Positions 1 through 8,520 of a DNA stretch of 46,663 bases are shown in pieces. Source of the stretch: an uncultured Treponema sp. (lineage in GTDB: Bacteria; Spirochaetota; Spirochaetia; Treponematales; Treponemataceae); contig CAMJZA010000022.1 in NCBI GenBank assembly GCA_946410085.1, forward strand, positions 1 through 46,663. The letters run 5' to 3'. Numbering within the stretch: position 1 is the first letter of the stretch; each line of letters starts with the position of its first letter. A program made the translations under genes and the position numbers. The notes under the pieces were generated by a model. That model did no database searches. It was not told where the DNA came from and saw nothing but the letters and a program-made list of their open reading frames with translations.

Positions 1-2
1 AC

Positions 3-71
3 GACAACGTTCAGAAAAAATACCTTGAGAGCAAATACTGCAGGGTTCCGTACGGTGAATGGGAAGGCTGA
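3..71 (+). CDS. C-terminal end of an unidentified protein (partial)
   Basis: An open frame enters the window and ends at a TGA at 69-71, giving 22 residues that end in PYGEWEG. The composition (YLESKYCRVPYGEWEG) looks like a genuine protein tail rather than noise, and it lies just upstream of a same-strand glycan gene. Nothing more can be said of its function. The roughly 250 bases that follow hold no gene. Confidence 0.35.
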   Translation, partial: DNVQKKYLESKYCRVPYGEWEG

Positions 72-191
72 TGCCGGGATACCGGACAGACGCTGAATCC
101 CGGCAGCCCCGGTACCCGGTATTCCGGTGAAATCTGACGGTATGACGAATAGTCTGCATTCTCCTTTGAGAAGAGCTGCCTGCGGAAAAAC

Positions 192-217
192 AGCCTGAAC
201 TTTACAGGCTCATTTTT
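192..217 (+). terminator. weak rho-independent terminator candidate
   Basis: A 6-bp stem, AGCCTG / CAGGCT, with a 7-base loop is followed by CATTTTT. It lies between the partial gene ending at 71 and the glycosyltransferase starting at 320. The stem is short, so this could be chance. The rest of 72-319 shows several CCGG-rich inverted segments but no recognisable promoter. Confidence 0.35.
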
Positions 218-319
218 CCATCGCGCAGGTAAACCCTATCGCCGAATCTTCATGCCGTATTGGACGGCTGACACGCAGTCTCTCCTCATTCCGGCGAACA
301 CTATCAATTCTCAAAAAAT

Positions 320-1447
320 ATGGACAGAAAAGAACCCCTCGTAAGTATAATAACGGTCGTCTTTAATGCGGCGGCAACCATAGAGCGGACGATACAGAGC
401 GTCCTGTCACAGTCATACGGGAACATCGAATACATCATCATTGACGGAGGATCAACGGACGGCACGCTTGATGTCATAGACAAATACCGGGACAGGTTCG
501 CATATTTTGTGAGCGAGCCGGACGGCGGCATCTATGATGCGATGAACAAGGGAATACGAAAGGCAACGGGCGACATCATCGGGATTCTGAATGCTGATGA
601 CTGGTATAAGCCTGATGCAATTAAGGTTGTCGCTGATGCGTATAAACGTACCGGTGCCGATATCATCGTGGGAGAGGCATGGGTCATAGACGAAAAAGGC
701 AGGGGGCACATCCGCGGGAACAGCAGCTTTGATGAGTTATGGCGGGGCATAAGCGCCTGCCATCAGTCAGTCTTCATTACACGGAATGCGTATGAACGGT
801 TCGGACTATACGACACGCAGTATGAGCTGTGTGCCGACTATGAGCTGCTGCTGCGCATGTACCACAACGGCGTGACCGTCTTCATGACGGATGATATTCT
901 GGTTAACTACAGCGCAACAGGGAAATCATCACGGTTATCGGTCAAGCTTGCCGAAGAAGCCAAGGCAATAATGCAGCGGTATCTGAACAAATATCCCGGC
1001 AAAGAACGGAAGATTTCCAGACTGCATGAAGAGAACCTTGCATATGCGAAGGCCCGGGCAGTCTGTAACAGTTCTCCCGATGATACCGGACAGATTCTCT
1101 CTAAGTTTGGTTTACGAACCGGAGAAGACTGCGCCGTCTGGGGTACAGGAGTCTGGGGCGGAAGAATTGCCGGTATCCTCTTGAAGCATGGAATCGAAAT
1201 CCCATTTTTTATTGACATCAGCAAGTCAAAGCAGAACGGTCTTTTTAACGGAATTCCCGTGAAATCACCTGAAGCGGTGAGGAACTATGCGGGGACCGTG
1301 TTCCTTGCCGTTAAGGATCATGATGCCGATATTGCGCAGCGGCTTTCCGACATGAACAACCCGGACCTGCACTGGGTGACGCTGCAGGATTTCATCGATG
1401 CCGCGGCGGTCTGTTACGACGAGATGGCAGCAAGCCAGGATGCATAG
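320..1447 (+). CDS. family 2 glycosyltransferase with C-terminal Rossmann-like module
   Basis: This 375-residue protein is probably a cytoplasmic, inverting sugar transferase of a surface-glycan pathway. Residues 7-220 form a GT2 (GT-A) domain: VSIITVVFNAAATIE opens it, IDGGSTDGT follows, and NADD near residue 91 is the metal/nucleotide-sugar DXD-type site. A helical linker leads to a second domain at about 271-366 with VWGTGVWGG, FFIDISKSKQNG, GIPVKSP and TVFLAVK. This is the glycine-loop Rossmann module found in most proteins of this locus. The start is taken from the GT2 domain boundary; no clear Shine-Dalgarno sequence precedes it. The acceptor and donor sugars cannot be read from sequence. 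The GT2 call is firm; the module's function is unknown. Confidence 0.88.
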   Translation: MDRKEPLVSIITVVFNAAATIERTIQSVLSQSYGNIEYIIIDGGSTDGTLDVIDKYRDRFAYFVSEPDGGIYDAMNKGIRKATGDIIGILNADDWYKPDAIKVVADAYKRTGADIIVGEAWVIDEKGRGHIRGNSSFDELWRGISACHQSVFITRNAYERFGLYDTQYELCADYELLLRMYHNGVTVFMTDDILVNYSATGKSSRLSVKLAEEAKAIMQRYLNKYPGKERKISRLHEENLAYAKARAVCNSSPDDTGQILSKFGLRTGEDCAVWGTGVWGGRIAGILLKHGIEIPFFIDISKSKQNGLFNGIPVKSPEAVRNYAGTVFLAVKDHDADIAQRLSDMNNPDLHWVTLQDFIDAAAVCYDEMAASQDA

Positions 1448-1539
1448 CCTGTGATATCAGGAACGGTTAGGCAGTGCGGAGTCAAGTGTTCATGTACAAC
1501 GGTAAAACATGTTAAGGCTTGCGGAATCATGCCGTATGG

Positions 1540-1571
1540 AAGTGGAACACGATTTAAGTGGAACACGATTT
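1540..1571 (+). repeat. 16-bp tandem duplication
   Basis: The 16-base unit AAGTGGAACACGATTT occurs twice back to back (1540-1555 and 1556-1571) in the spacer upstream of the methyltransferase-like gene at 1601. No function is apparent; it could set promoter or leader length. Confidence 0.8.
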
Positions 1572-1600
1572 AAATAAACGGAAAACTACTGGAGGAAAAT

Positions 1601-2614
1601 ATGAAAAATCAGTACATGTTATTTGGAGCAGGACGTGAGGGGGTATTCTTTAAGGATTTATTAGGAAAAGAGAACGTTCTATGCTTCATTGATTCCAACA
1701 AAAGTGGAAAAGTTGATGATTTGCCTATCTTTTCGCTAAACGAGTTGCCAGAAGAATATTTAGAAAAGGGTGAAATAGTAATTACTACTCGTTCAACACG
1801 AGTTGCTTCTGAAATTGCTATGACACTAGAGAAAAAGGGGCTCAGTGGGTATTTGTTTAAGGATGAAGTTATAAAAAAAGAATGCAGGGATCTGGCAATT
1901 GTTGAGTATCCGCCCTCGGAAAATAAAGACTCGTTTTGGAATGTAAACAGTCAAAACGGTGAAGACGGAATCCTGGAATGGCTGTTCGGAAAAATCGGAT
2001 TCAAAGGTAAGCTTGCCGTAGAGTTTGGAGCATGGGATGGAATATATCTAAGCAACATCCGGTATATTTCAACTAAGAATCAATTGAAAAGGATTTATAT
2101 TGAGGGTGATAAGAAAAAGTTTGAAGAAGGAAAAGAAAATTATAAAAATCAGGAAGATGTATTATTCATAAATGAATATGTAGGTTTAGGAAAGAAATAC
2201 AAATCTTTGGATACAATACTGAAAGAAAACAATGTATCAGATGAATTGGATGTTCTTTCTATAGATATTGACGGATATGATTATTGGGTATGGGATTCAT
2301 TGTCCGAATATCGTCCTCGAGTTGTAGTCATAGAGTACAATCCAACTGTATCGAACAGTGTTGTAATGGTTCCTCTGCAAGAGGAAATTCCAGGAATCGG
2401 TGCCTCCCCTAAGGCAATTGTACAATTGGCAAAGAAAAAACATTACAAGCTTGTCGAAGTAACACATTGTAACTTGATTTTCATTGTTGAAGAAGAATAC
2501 GATAAATTAGGTATAGCAGATAATTCACTTGAGACATTAAGAAGTGAAAGAAATTATTGCAGGTCACTTCCTATACAAGATTATTCAGGTCGGTTGATTC
2601 ATTCAGTTTTTTAA
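1601..2614 (+). CDS. N-terminal Rossmann-like module fused to FkbM-like methyltransferase domain
   Basis: The 337-residue protein opens directly with the shared module (MLFGAGREG, LCFIDSNKSGK, IVITTRS; residues 1-95). A second domain starts near residue 115 with SQNGEDGILEWLFG, then VEFGAWDGIYLSN and LSIDIDGYDYWVW. This pattern is that of FkbM/class I SAM methyltransferase-like proteins (glycine-rich SAM loop, acidic end of strand 4). It may methylate a sugar of the surface glycan. GGAGG at 1591-1595 sits a few bases before the ATG. The gene and its downstream neighbour are visibly A+T-richer than the flanking genes, which suggests separate acquisition. Catalytic activity and substrate are inferred from family resemblance only. 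Confidence 0.75.
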   Translation: MKNQYMLFGAGREGVFFKDLLGKENVLCFIDSNKSGKVDDLPIFSLNELPEEYLEKGEIVITTRSTRVASEIAMTLEKKGLSGYLFKDEVIKKECRDLAIVEYPPSENKDSFWNVNSQNGEDGILEWLFGKIGFKGKLAVEFGAWDGIYLSNIRYISTKNQLKRIYIEGDKKKFEEGKENYKNQEDVLFINEYVGLGKKYKSLDTILKENNVSDELDVLSIDIDGYDYWVWDSLSEYRPRVVVIEYNPTVSNSVVMVPLQEEIPGIGASPKAIVQLAKKKHYKLVEVTHCNLIFIVEEEYDKLGIADNSLETLRSERNYCRSLPIQDYSGRLIHSVF

Positions 2615-2669
2615 GAGAGTTATATTCAATTATGGTTTTTTGACAATAAAAAAATGCCGGAGGATTTAG

Positions 2670-3563
2670 ATGAAATTTTATTTATTCGGAGCTGGAAAAT
2701 ATGGAAAGCTCTTTATAGAAAAGAATGGTAAATCAGATATTATTGCCTTTATTGACAATGATTCCAGCAAGCAGTCAAGTAAAAAAAAAGGTGAAAACGA
2801 AATACCGGTTCTATCATATGCAGAATTCAAAGAGGTCTTTAATCCGGAAGCCGAAAGAATAATAATAACCTGCAATAGTGATACCGCCATATATAAGCAG
2901 CTCCATGATGACGGTTTTGCGACATACGTTGCCGGTTTCAGCAAGGCAGGCTTACCGGCAATGAACTATACGCTGTTCAACAGCTACATAAATCTCCTCG
3001 GTATAAACATAACGGAAAGACTTCCGACGCATAAAGACAAGGAATGCATAATAAATGAATTTATCAGTCAGTTCGGCAAAAAGGTACTCGTCGAGACTGG
3101 TACTTACCTCGGAGCAACGGTGACGGCCTTTAAAGACAAGGTTGACTGGATGTCATCGGTCGAAGTGAAAAAAGAACTGTATGAAGATGTTGTAGAAAAA
3201 TTCAAAGACTGCAGCAACGTTCATTTATACCTTGGAGATTCCTCAGACCTTCTTCCCCGTATGATTTCAGACATACCGGATAATATCCGTAACCAAACGA
3301 TCTTTTTTCTTGACGGGCACTGGTCGCAGGGAATAACAGGAAAAGGGAAAAAAGATACCCCAATTCTTGAGGAAGTAAAAATCATACGTGACTTTTATCC
3401 GTCTGACGTAATAATACTGATAGATGATGCCAGACTGTTCAAACATGGGGGAACGGAGGTGTATCCGGATTACTTGGAGCTGCATGCTGTCCTGAAGCAA
3501 CTGTGGCCTAAGGCAATAGTGTTCAGGGAATGTGACATAATTCACGTCATAATTCCTGCTTGA
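2670..3563 (+). CDS. N-terminal Rossmann-like module fused to SAM-methyltransferase-like domain
   Basis: This 297-residue protein has the shared module at residues 1-95 (FYLFGAGKYGKLF, IAFIDNDSSKQSSKKKG, EIPVLSY, IIITCNSD). A class I methyltransferase-like domain follows, with VETGTYLGATV as the SAM-binding loop and FFLDGHWSQG and ILIDDARLF as later acidic strands. It resembles small-molecule or sugar O-methyltransferases in layout, but the substrate is unknown. GGAG at 2660-2663 supports the ATG. The codon stretch at 2781-2789 is a run of nine adenines, a possible slippage site. The arrangement (module first, enzyme second) matches the gene before it. Confidence 0.72.
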   Translation: MKFYLFGAGKYGKLFIEKNGKSDIIAFIDNDSSKQSSKKKGENEIPVLSYAEFKEVFNPEAERIIITCNSDTAIYKQLHDDGFATYVAGFSKAGLPAMNYTLFNSYINLLGINITERLPTHKDKECIINEFISQFGKKVLVETGTYLGATVTAFKDKVDWMSSVEVKKELYEDVVEKFKDCSNVHLYLGDSSDLLPRMISDIPDNIRNQTIFFLDGHWSQGITGKGKKDTPILEEVKIIRDFYPSDVIILIDDARLFKHGGTEVYPDYLELHAVLKQLWPKAIVFRECDIIHVIIPA

Positions 3564-3777
3564 ATTCTTGTATGCACCCGTGTTCACGATGATACTTCTT
3601 TAATAAATCGGGATATCCTGCCGGTACATCAAGTTTTAAGCTGTAGCATCAATAATCAAACTTGCATTCTTTCAGATTCCGTCCAGCCGGTACTTTCAGT
3701 GGTGTACGACAAAAACTCTGAAAAAACAATACTCAGAAACTGTATTATGGTATGGGAACCCCGTAATAAAAGCAGAC

Positions 3778-5226
3778 ATGATGAAATTTAAAAACAGTAG
3801 CTTTTATCTTTGGTACATTAGGGCAAAAAAGAACGGAAAAAGCATCAGGAACGCTGTTGAAAGAGCCTATTCCCTGAAAAACAGGGAGGCAGCATCCGGG
3901 CCGCAGAAATGCGTCATCTGCATGCACGATAAAAACGGCGGCTATGGCGGCGGCGGCCTTGCCGACCGGCTCAAGGGCATGCTGTGCACCTATTCAGTCT
4001 GCAGGAAATACGGACTGCCGTTCAGGATTCATTTCATTGATCCTTTCCCGCTTCTTGACTATTTTATTCCTGCCGGATATGACTGGCGCATAGAACCCGG
4101 ACAGATAAGCTATGACGTAAAAAGCATACGGATCGTAGCGCTGGACAATACGTCTGACAGCCCCTTCATGCACAGAAAACAGAAGGCATACCTTGAGCGG
4201 AAACTGCGCCGGATAAAGATCCAGACCCACGTGTTTACCAATGCTGCTTTTGTTTCGGGAAAAGAATACGGAATTCTGTTCAACGAGCTGTTCAGGCCGT
4301 CTGAACGGCTGGCAAAATCCATTGCCGAGCAGAAGGGCATCATCGGTCAGAAGTACATCAGCATTTCCTGCCGTTTCCTTAATATGTTCGGCGATTTCAA
4401 TGAAACCTGCTGCCGTAAGAAGATATTTACTGAAAGTGGAAAACAACGGGTACTGGCTGAAATAGACGGAAAAGTCGGGGAACTGCTGAAGGACAATCCC
4501 GGGTGCAGGCTTCTCGTAAACTCTGACAGTACAACGTTCCTGCAATACTGGCGCGGGAAGCCCTGTGCCTATGTCATTCCCGGTACCGTCACTCATATCG
4601 ACAACATTCAGGACGGATACAACTATGAGAAATATGAGAAGACCTTCCTCGATTTCATGATGATAGCTTCTGCGGAAAAAATCTTTGTCCTGGCAAACAA
4701 CTACATGCATATCAGCGGCTATCCGAGGTCAGCATCATTCATTTACGGGAGGCCTTTTGAAACCGTAAGGCTCAGCTGCTATCCTGAAGATGAACTTGTC
4801 GACGACATGACCGCAGGGCTTGCAAGTCCAGAAGGATTCAAAGTTTTTCTTACCAAAAATCCCAATATCCTGAAGACCGTACTGAATGCATCCATGCCCG
4901 GCATTACGGCTGCCGTCATCTGGGGAACCGGTGTATGGGGCAGGGTTGTAAAGGATGTCCTTGCCTTGTATAACATACAGATTCCGTTCTTCATAGACTC
5001 TGATTTGAAGAAATCGGGGACTGACTGCTGCGGTATCCCCGTCAGGTCCCCCGACTGTCTCAAAGGCTATTCCGGTACAGTTTTCATCGCCGTTAAAAGG
5101 CAGGATGCTGACATTGCTGAAACGGCGAAAAAACTGGGCGGTACGGATCTCAATGTCATACGGCTGAGGGATTTCTTGAAATCTGTCACTGCCATTTTGG
5201 TAGAAAAAGGCGGTCCTAATGATTGA
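3778..5226 (+). CDS. fucosyltransferase-like glycosyltransferase with C-terminal Rossmann-like module
   Basis: The 482-residue protein has GGGGLADRLKGMLCTYSVCR near residue 58. This resembles the GG-x-(A/G)-DR-(L/R) nucleotide-sugar loop of the alpha-1,6-/O-fucosyltransferase superfamily (NodZ-like). Later LVNSDS, a conserved D-rich helix and a SGY-(P)-RSAS segment occur in the order seen in that family. A fucose-type donor is therefore plausible but not proven. The shared module occupies about 379-478 (VIWGTGVWGRVV, FFIDSDLKKSGTD, GIPVRSP, TVFIAVK) and is nearly the same as that of the GT2 at 320. Two ATG codons stand in tandem at 3778 and 3781; either could start it. Its end overlaps the next gene by 8 bases, so the two are probably translationally coupled. 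Confidence 0.7.
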   Translation: MMKFKNSSFYLWYIRAKKNGKSIRNAVERAYSLKNREAASGPQKCVICMHDKNGGYGGGGLADRLKGMLCTYSVCRKYGLPFRIHFIDPFPLLDYFIPAGYDWRIEPGQISYDVKSIRIVALDNTSDSPFMHRKQKAYLERKLRRIKIQTHVFTNAAFVSGKEYGILFNELFRPSERLAKSIAEQKGIIGQKYISISCRFLNMFGDFNETCCRKKIFTESGKQRVLAEIDGKVGELLKDNPGCRLLVNSDSTTFLQYWRGKPCAYVIPGTVTHIDNIQDGYNYEKYEKTFLDFMMIASAEKIFVLANNYMHISGYPRSASFIYGRPFETVRLSCYPEDELVDDMTAGLASPEGFKVFLTKNPNILKTVLNASMPGITAAVIWGTGVWGRVVKDVLALYNIQIPFFIDSDLKKSGTDCCGIPVRSPDCLKGYSGTVFIAVKRQDADIAETAKKLGGTDLNVIRLRDFLKSVTAILVEKGGPND

Positions 5227-6499
5227 AATTGACAAATACTGTAATGCAGGAGAAACAATAAAGACCCGGTATCTGATACTCTGGGGAGGCGGAGGATACG
5301 GGAATTCCGCTGCATGCTATCTGCATCTGAATAGCTGCCCTCAGCATGTTCTGATATGCGACAGAAGCTGGAATGACCCGGAGAAACTTGCAGAACGTGT
5401 TTCGTTTGAAAACAGATACCGGGGAGTGTACCTCCAGCCTCTCGATGCCGAATATGTCGGTACTGACAGGCTGAAGGACATTGTCAGTGGAAGCGCCGAA
5501 GATTTTTCTGCCATTATTGCCGTTGCAAAAGATGAGACGGCAGAAGAGATCAGGCGTGAATGCCGTGCAATAGGGATTGATGAAGACAATATCTACCGGT
5601 TCATCAGCGAAAACATCGAAGAAAGAAGCAAAAAGTTCTACCAGAAGAGACTCTGGGGAAAAGCCGGAAAGAATACAATACTTTCTGATGATGTTGCCAA
5701 TGCGGAAATCCGTAACATGGTAAAGAACGGAACCCCTTTCTTAATCTCCCGCTGGGGATCAACTGAGAATACTGCTCAGATGCAGTACATGAACGGATGC
5801 CTGAATGAAGGAAGCCTGTACAACCTTCAGAATGCCAGCGGTATATTTCCTTCCGTCAATGCATCGTTTTTAAAAGCCTATTTTCCTGTCGTAGAGAGAG
5901 CAGCAGCAGAAATTGATTTCTATGTGTGCGGTGCATGGAATCCGTTCGGTGAAGAGCTGCAGGAATTGCTGTCACCCGGTGTACGCCTGGTACTGAACAG
6001 CATGCTTCCTCCCTGCCCGGGAGAAGAAAGCTGGTTCACTGCGCTTGCGGGAAAAAAAGTTCTGATCGTCCATCCGTTTGCCCCGCTGATTGAAAGCCAA
6101 TACAGGAGGCGTACGCTGCTTTGGAAAAATGCCGATGCCGTACTGCCGGAGTGGAATCTGAAGACATACGCCACCGTCCAGTCTTTGGGCGGCAGCGATG
6201 TATATGCTACCTGGCTGGATGCCCTCCACAAAATGGAGGATGACATAGGCAGAATCGACTTTGACTGTGCGCTTATCGCAGGCGGCGGATACGGAATGCC
6301 GCTGGGAGCATTCATAAAGTCAGAGCTAAAAAAACAGGCGGTTCACGTCGGGGGACAGCTGCAGCTCCTTTTCGGAATAAAGGGAAGACGCTGGGATGAA
6401 TGGTTTGGACCAGACCACTATAACGAGTACTGGGTCAGGCCATCCGATGATTTGAAGCCGAAGAATTTCAAGTCTGTCGAGGGAGGGTGCTACTGGTGA
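5219..6499 (+). CDS. N-terminal Rossmann-like module plus GT-D-type glycosyltransferase domain
   Basis: Residues 15-125 hold a divergent copy of the shared module (LILWGGGGYGNSA, LICDRSW, AIIAVAKDE). From about residue 165 the protein matches the GT-D-like (DUF1792-type) glycosyltransferase pattern. FLISRWGSTE carries the acidic residue after the arginine-tryptophan turn, VLIVHPFAPLIESQY follows, and then CALIAGGGYGMPLGAFIK and HVGGQLQLLFGIKGRRWDEW. The order and spacing of these blocks make the fold assignment good, while donor and acceptor are unknown. The gene starts inside the previous one and its TGA overlaps the GTG of the next, so it sits within a coupled block. Confidence 0.75.
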   Translation: MIEIDKYCNAGETIKTRYLILWGGGGYGNSAACYLHLNSCPQHVLICDRSWNDPEKLAERVSFENRYRGVYLQPLDAEYVGTDRLKDIVSGSAEDFSAIIAVAKDETAEEIRRECRAIGIDEDNIYRFISENIEERSKKFYQKRLWGKAGKNTILSDDVANAEIRNMVKNGTPFLISRWGSTENTAQMQYMNGCLNEGSLYNLQNASGIFPSVNASFLKAYFPVVERAAAEIDFYVCGAWNPFGEELQELLSPGVRLVLNSMLPPCPGEESWFTALAGKKVLIVHPFAPLIESQYRRRTLLWKNADAVLPEWNLKTYATVQSLGGSDVYATWLDALHKMEDDIGRIDFDCALIAGGGYGMPLGAFIKSELKKQAVHVGGQLQLLFGIKGRRWDEWFGPDHYNEYWVRPSDDLKPKNFKSVEGGCYW

Positions 6500-7509
6500 G
6501 CGGAAAAGACGATACACAGAAACATGCCGCATTGGAAAGGAATTCATCATTTGAACTGCTAAGAATAATCTGCATTTATGGTATCATATCCATGCATATG
6601 TTCGGACCATACGTTGGAAATGCAACAGGAATTGGAAGAGTATACGGCTGTATGATCTGTTCGGTATTTAATATGGGCGTATCACTGTTTATGTTTATCA
6701 GCGGATATTTCGGTGTTACTTTTTCTGTCGGCAAATTAATCAGGTTACTTGCCATCATCATTTTTTATTGCTTAACAAGCACTGTGTGTAAATATATAAT
6801 GGGGGGGGGCATATCAATAAAGGAAATAACAGAAGATTTCCTTGCAATTTTTAGAAATAGATATTGGTATGCGACCGTTTACATTATTATGTTTTTAATT
6901 TCCGATATCATAAACAGAACTCTGATATCACTAGATAAGGCTGATTTCAACCGATTGATTTTCGTTTTATTTCTGTTTTTTGTCCTGTCGCCGACTATAC
7001 TGCGAACAGAAATTCTCGGTGATGCAGGGAAAGGGATTGTTAATATGTTTTTGGTTTATATCGTCGGGCGATATATTAAAATATACAAAATCAGAATGAC
7101 AATTTTAAAATCATCTTGCCTTGCCACATTAATCATCGGAAGTCTATTTGCAATAACGTTGTTAATGTCTTTTAGAAAAGATTGCGGTATCTCGGCAAGA
7201 CTGTGTCATGATAATTCAGTATTCATCTTTTTCGGTTCATTCTTTACGTTTCTTGCATTTCGGGAATTAGAGTTTAGAAGTAAAATTATAAACAGACTGG
7301 CAAAAGCTGTTTTTGCGACATATCTTTTTGAGGGTACTGCCAGAGGAATTATTACTCGTATTTACAATTGGCAGCCAATTAAAGCTTGCAATGAAGTTTA
7401 TTTCCTTCTGGTTCCCATACTGGTCATTTTACTTGTATTTGCCTTAGAATCCATGAGGCTGTTATTTTTTTCTCGGTCCGAAAATAAAATTGCTGCCGCG
7501 TTATCCTGA
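6496..7509 (+). CDS. integral-membrane acyltransferase (acyltransferase 3 family), poly-G containing
   Basis: About 337 residues with roughly ten hydrophobic segments. It starts with SSFELLRIICIYGIISMHMF, the N-terminal R-x-x-x-x-x-H helix of OafA/WecH-type acyltransferase 3 proteins, which move acetyl or other acyl groups from the cytoplasm onto envelope sugars. I choose the GTG at 6496 because GGGAGG at 6481-6486 lies well placed before it; the GTG at 6487 would sit on top of that site. The GTG overlaps the upstream stop as GTGA. A run of nine guanines at 6801-6809 encodes the glycines in IMGGGIS. Gain or loss of one G would end translation shortly after it, so the gene looks phase variable and is currently ON. 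It lacks the shared module and is A+T-rich. Confidence 0.82.
   Translation: MSGKDDTQKHAALERNSSFELLRIICIYGIISMHMFGPYVGNATGIGRVYGCMICSVFNMGVSLFMFISGYFGVTFSVGKLIRLLAIIIFYCLTSTVCKYIMGGGISIKEITEDFLAIFRNRYWYATVYIIMFLISDIINRTLISLDKADFNRLIFVLFLFFVLSPTILRTEILGDAGKGIVNMFLVYIVGRYIKIYKIRMTILKSSCLATLIIGSLFAITLLMSFRKDCGISARLCHDNSVFIFFGSFFTFLAFRELEFRSKIINRLAKAVFATYLFEGTARGIITRIYNWQPIKACNEVYFLLVPILVILLVFALESMRLLFFSRSENKIAAALS
6801..6809 (+). repeat. poly-G tract (G9) in coding sequence
   Basis: Nine consecutive guanines inside the acyltransferase reading frame. Reading the alternatives by hand, eight Gs gives a TAA a few codons later and ten Gs gives a TAG about 18 codons later. Such homopolymer tracts are classic slipped-strand mispairing sites in surface-glycan genes of other host-associated bacteria. 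Confidence 0.85.
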
Positions 7510-7530
7510 TTTGCAAGGCAAGAATGAACT

Positions 7531-8520
7531 ATGCAAACTTTTCATATCAAAGATGACAACACCCTCCTGCACAGCGCCTTTTCCGGTGATAATTTCAAGG
7601 TTATCAACGGAATGGTAACAAACAGAAAATGCATCATCTTCTGTTCTGGCAACGGAATCTGGTTTCCTGACACAGACGGATGCTTCAGGCAGACCATTAT
7701 CAGCCGAGACCGATACGAGTGGAGTTCGACCGCTTCCCATATACTGGACTATGTTGAACGGATTATTTTTATACGGGACCTGCATAAATGCTGGTATGCC
7801 GGGGGAATCAATGGCAGGATAGATTCCATCGATAAACTCGCAGACTTTTTATCCGGGATATGCAAAGGCTTCAGGACCGTTGTAACCGGGAACAGTGCAG
7901 GCGGATACATTGCAAGTCTGCTGGGGTACAAGCTGCATGCAGATTTTGTGCTGAACTGGAGCGGTCAGTGGAACCTCTGGAAATGCGGCAGTGTAACAGA
8001 GGACTACTTTTTCGTGAAAAAATATGCATCCGACGAATCACGCACCCGGTATTATGATATTGTCCCCCTGCTGCAGGACAGCACCGTTCCCGTCTATTAT
8101 TTTTATCCGGCGCACAGTGAACAGGACATCGTTCAGTATGAATGTGCAAAAGTACTGCCTTCGGTATATCCCATAGCACTGGACAGTACACGGCATGGAG
8201 CAGGTGTCAGCGGCAAAGGATATTTTACGCTGCTCCTGTCCGAAAACGCTCAGCTGCAGGAATTGTACAGGAACACTGCCGGAAAAACGCTTGCCACGGC
8301 GGAACTGGAGACTCTGATAGACACGCTTCCCATGGCAGCACAGTATTACGAATTCGATACACCCTTGACGGGAGCTGATAAAACCAAAATTTACCGGGAC
8401 ATGCTTTTAAAATGGGTCCGCATACAGCAGCACGGGAAAAATCTTTTCCGCACCGGAAAATTTACCGGCCTGACATATTTTGCCGTATATGGGAGGGGGG
8501 GGTATCAAAGCTGCTCATAG
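7531..8520 (+). CDS. alpha/beta-hydrolase (esterase-like); C-terminal module cut off by a poly-G frameshift
   Basis: The readable product has 329 residues. VVTGNSAGGYIAS around S122 is a G-x-S-x-G-type nucleophile elbow. HSEQD and the later STRHGAGV offer candidate acid and histidine of a catalytic triad, so an esterase or deacylase acting on a glycan substituent is plausible. At the very end the frame enters FAVYGRGG, the opening of the shared Rossmann-like module, and then leaves it for YQSCS and a stop. The missing remainder continues in another frame to 8756. The break coincides with eight guanines at 8495-8502. With nine the two parts join in frame as YGRGGVSKLLIEEL. The hydrolase domain itself appears complete in either state. 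Neighbouring the acyltransferase suggests opposing roles, which is inference. Confidence 0.75.
   Translation: MQTFHIKDDNTLLHSAFSGDNFKVINGMVTNRKCIIFCSGNGIWFPDTDGCFRQTIISRDRYEWSSTASHILDYVERIIFIRDLHKCWYAGGINGRIDSIDKLADFLSGICKGFRTVVTGNSAGGYIASLLGYKLHADFVLNWSGQWNLWKCGSVTEDYFFVKKYASDESRTRYYDIVPLLQDSTVPVYYFYPAHSEQDIVQYECAKVLPSVYPIALDSTRHGAGVSGKGYFTLLLSENAQLQELYRNTAGKTLATAELETLIDTLPMAAQYYEFDTPLTGADKTKIYRDMLLKWVRIQQHGKNLFRTGKFTGLTYFAVYGRGGYQSCS
8495..8502 (+). repeat. poly-G tract (G8) at the glycine loop of the module
   Basis: Eight consecutive guanines after GGGA. They encode the glycine-rich loop of the Rossmann-like module. With G8 the frame terminates at 8518-8520; with G9 (or G6) it continues to 8756. 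This is the second poly-G tract within 1.7 kb. Confidence 0.85.

Noticed and set aside
2781-2789. A9 tract in the second methyltransferase gene as a switch
   Set aside because: Possible, but short A-runs are common in A+T-rich genes and the frame is intact; not strong enough without population data.
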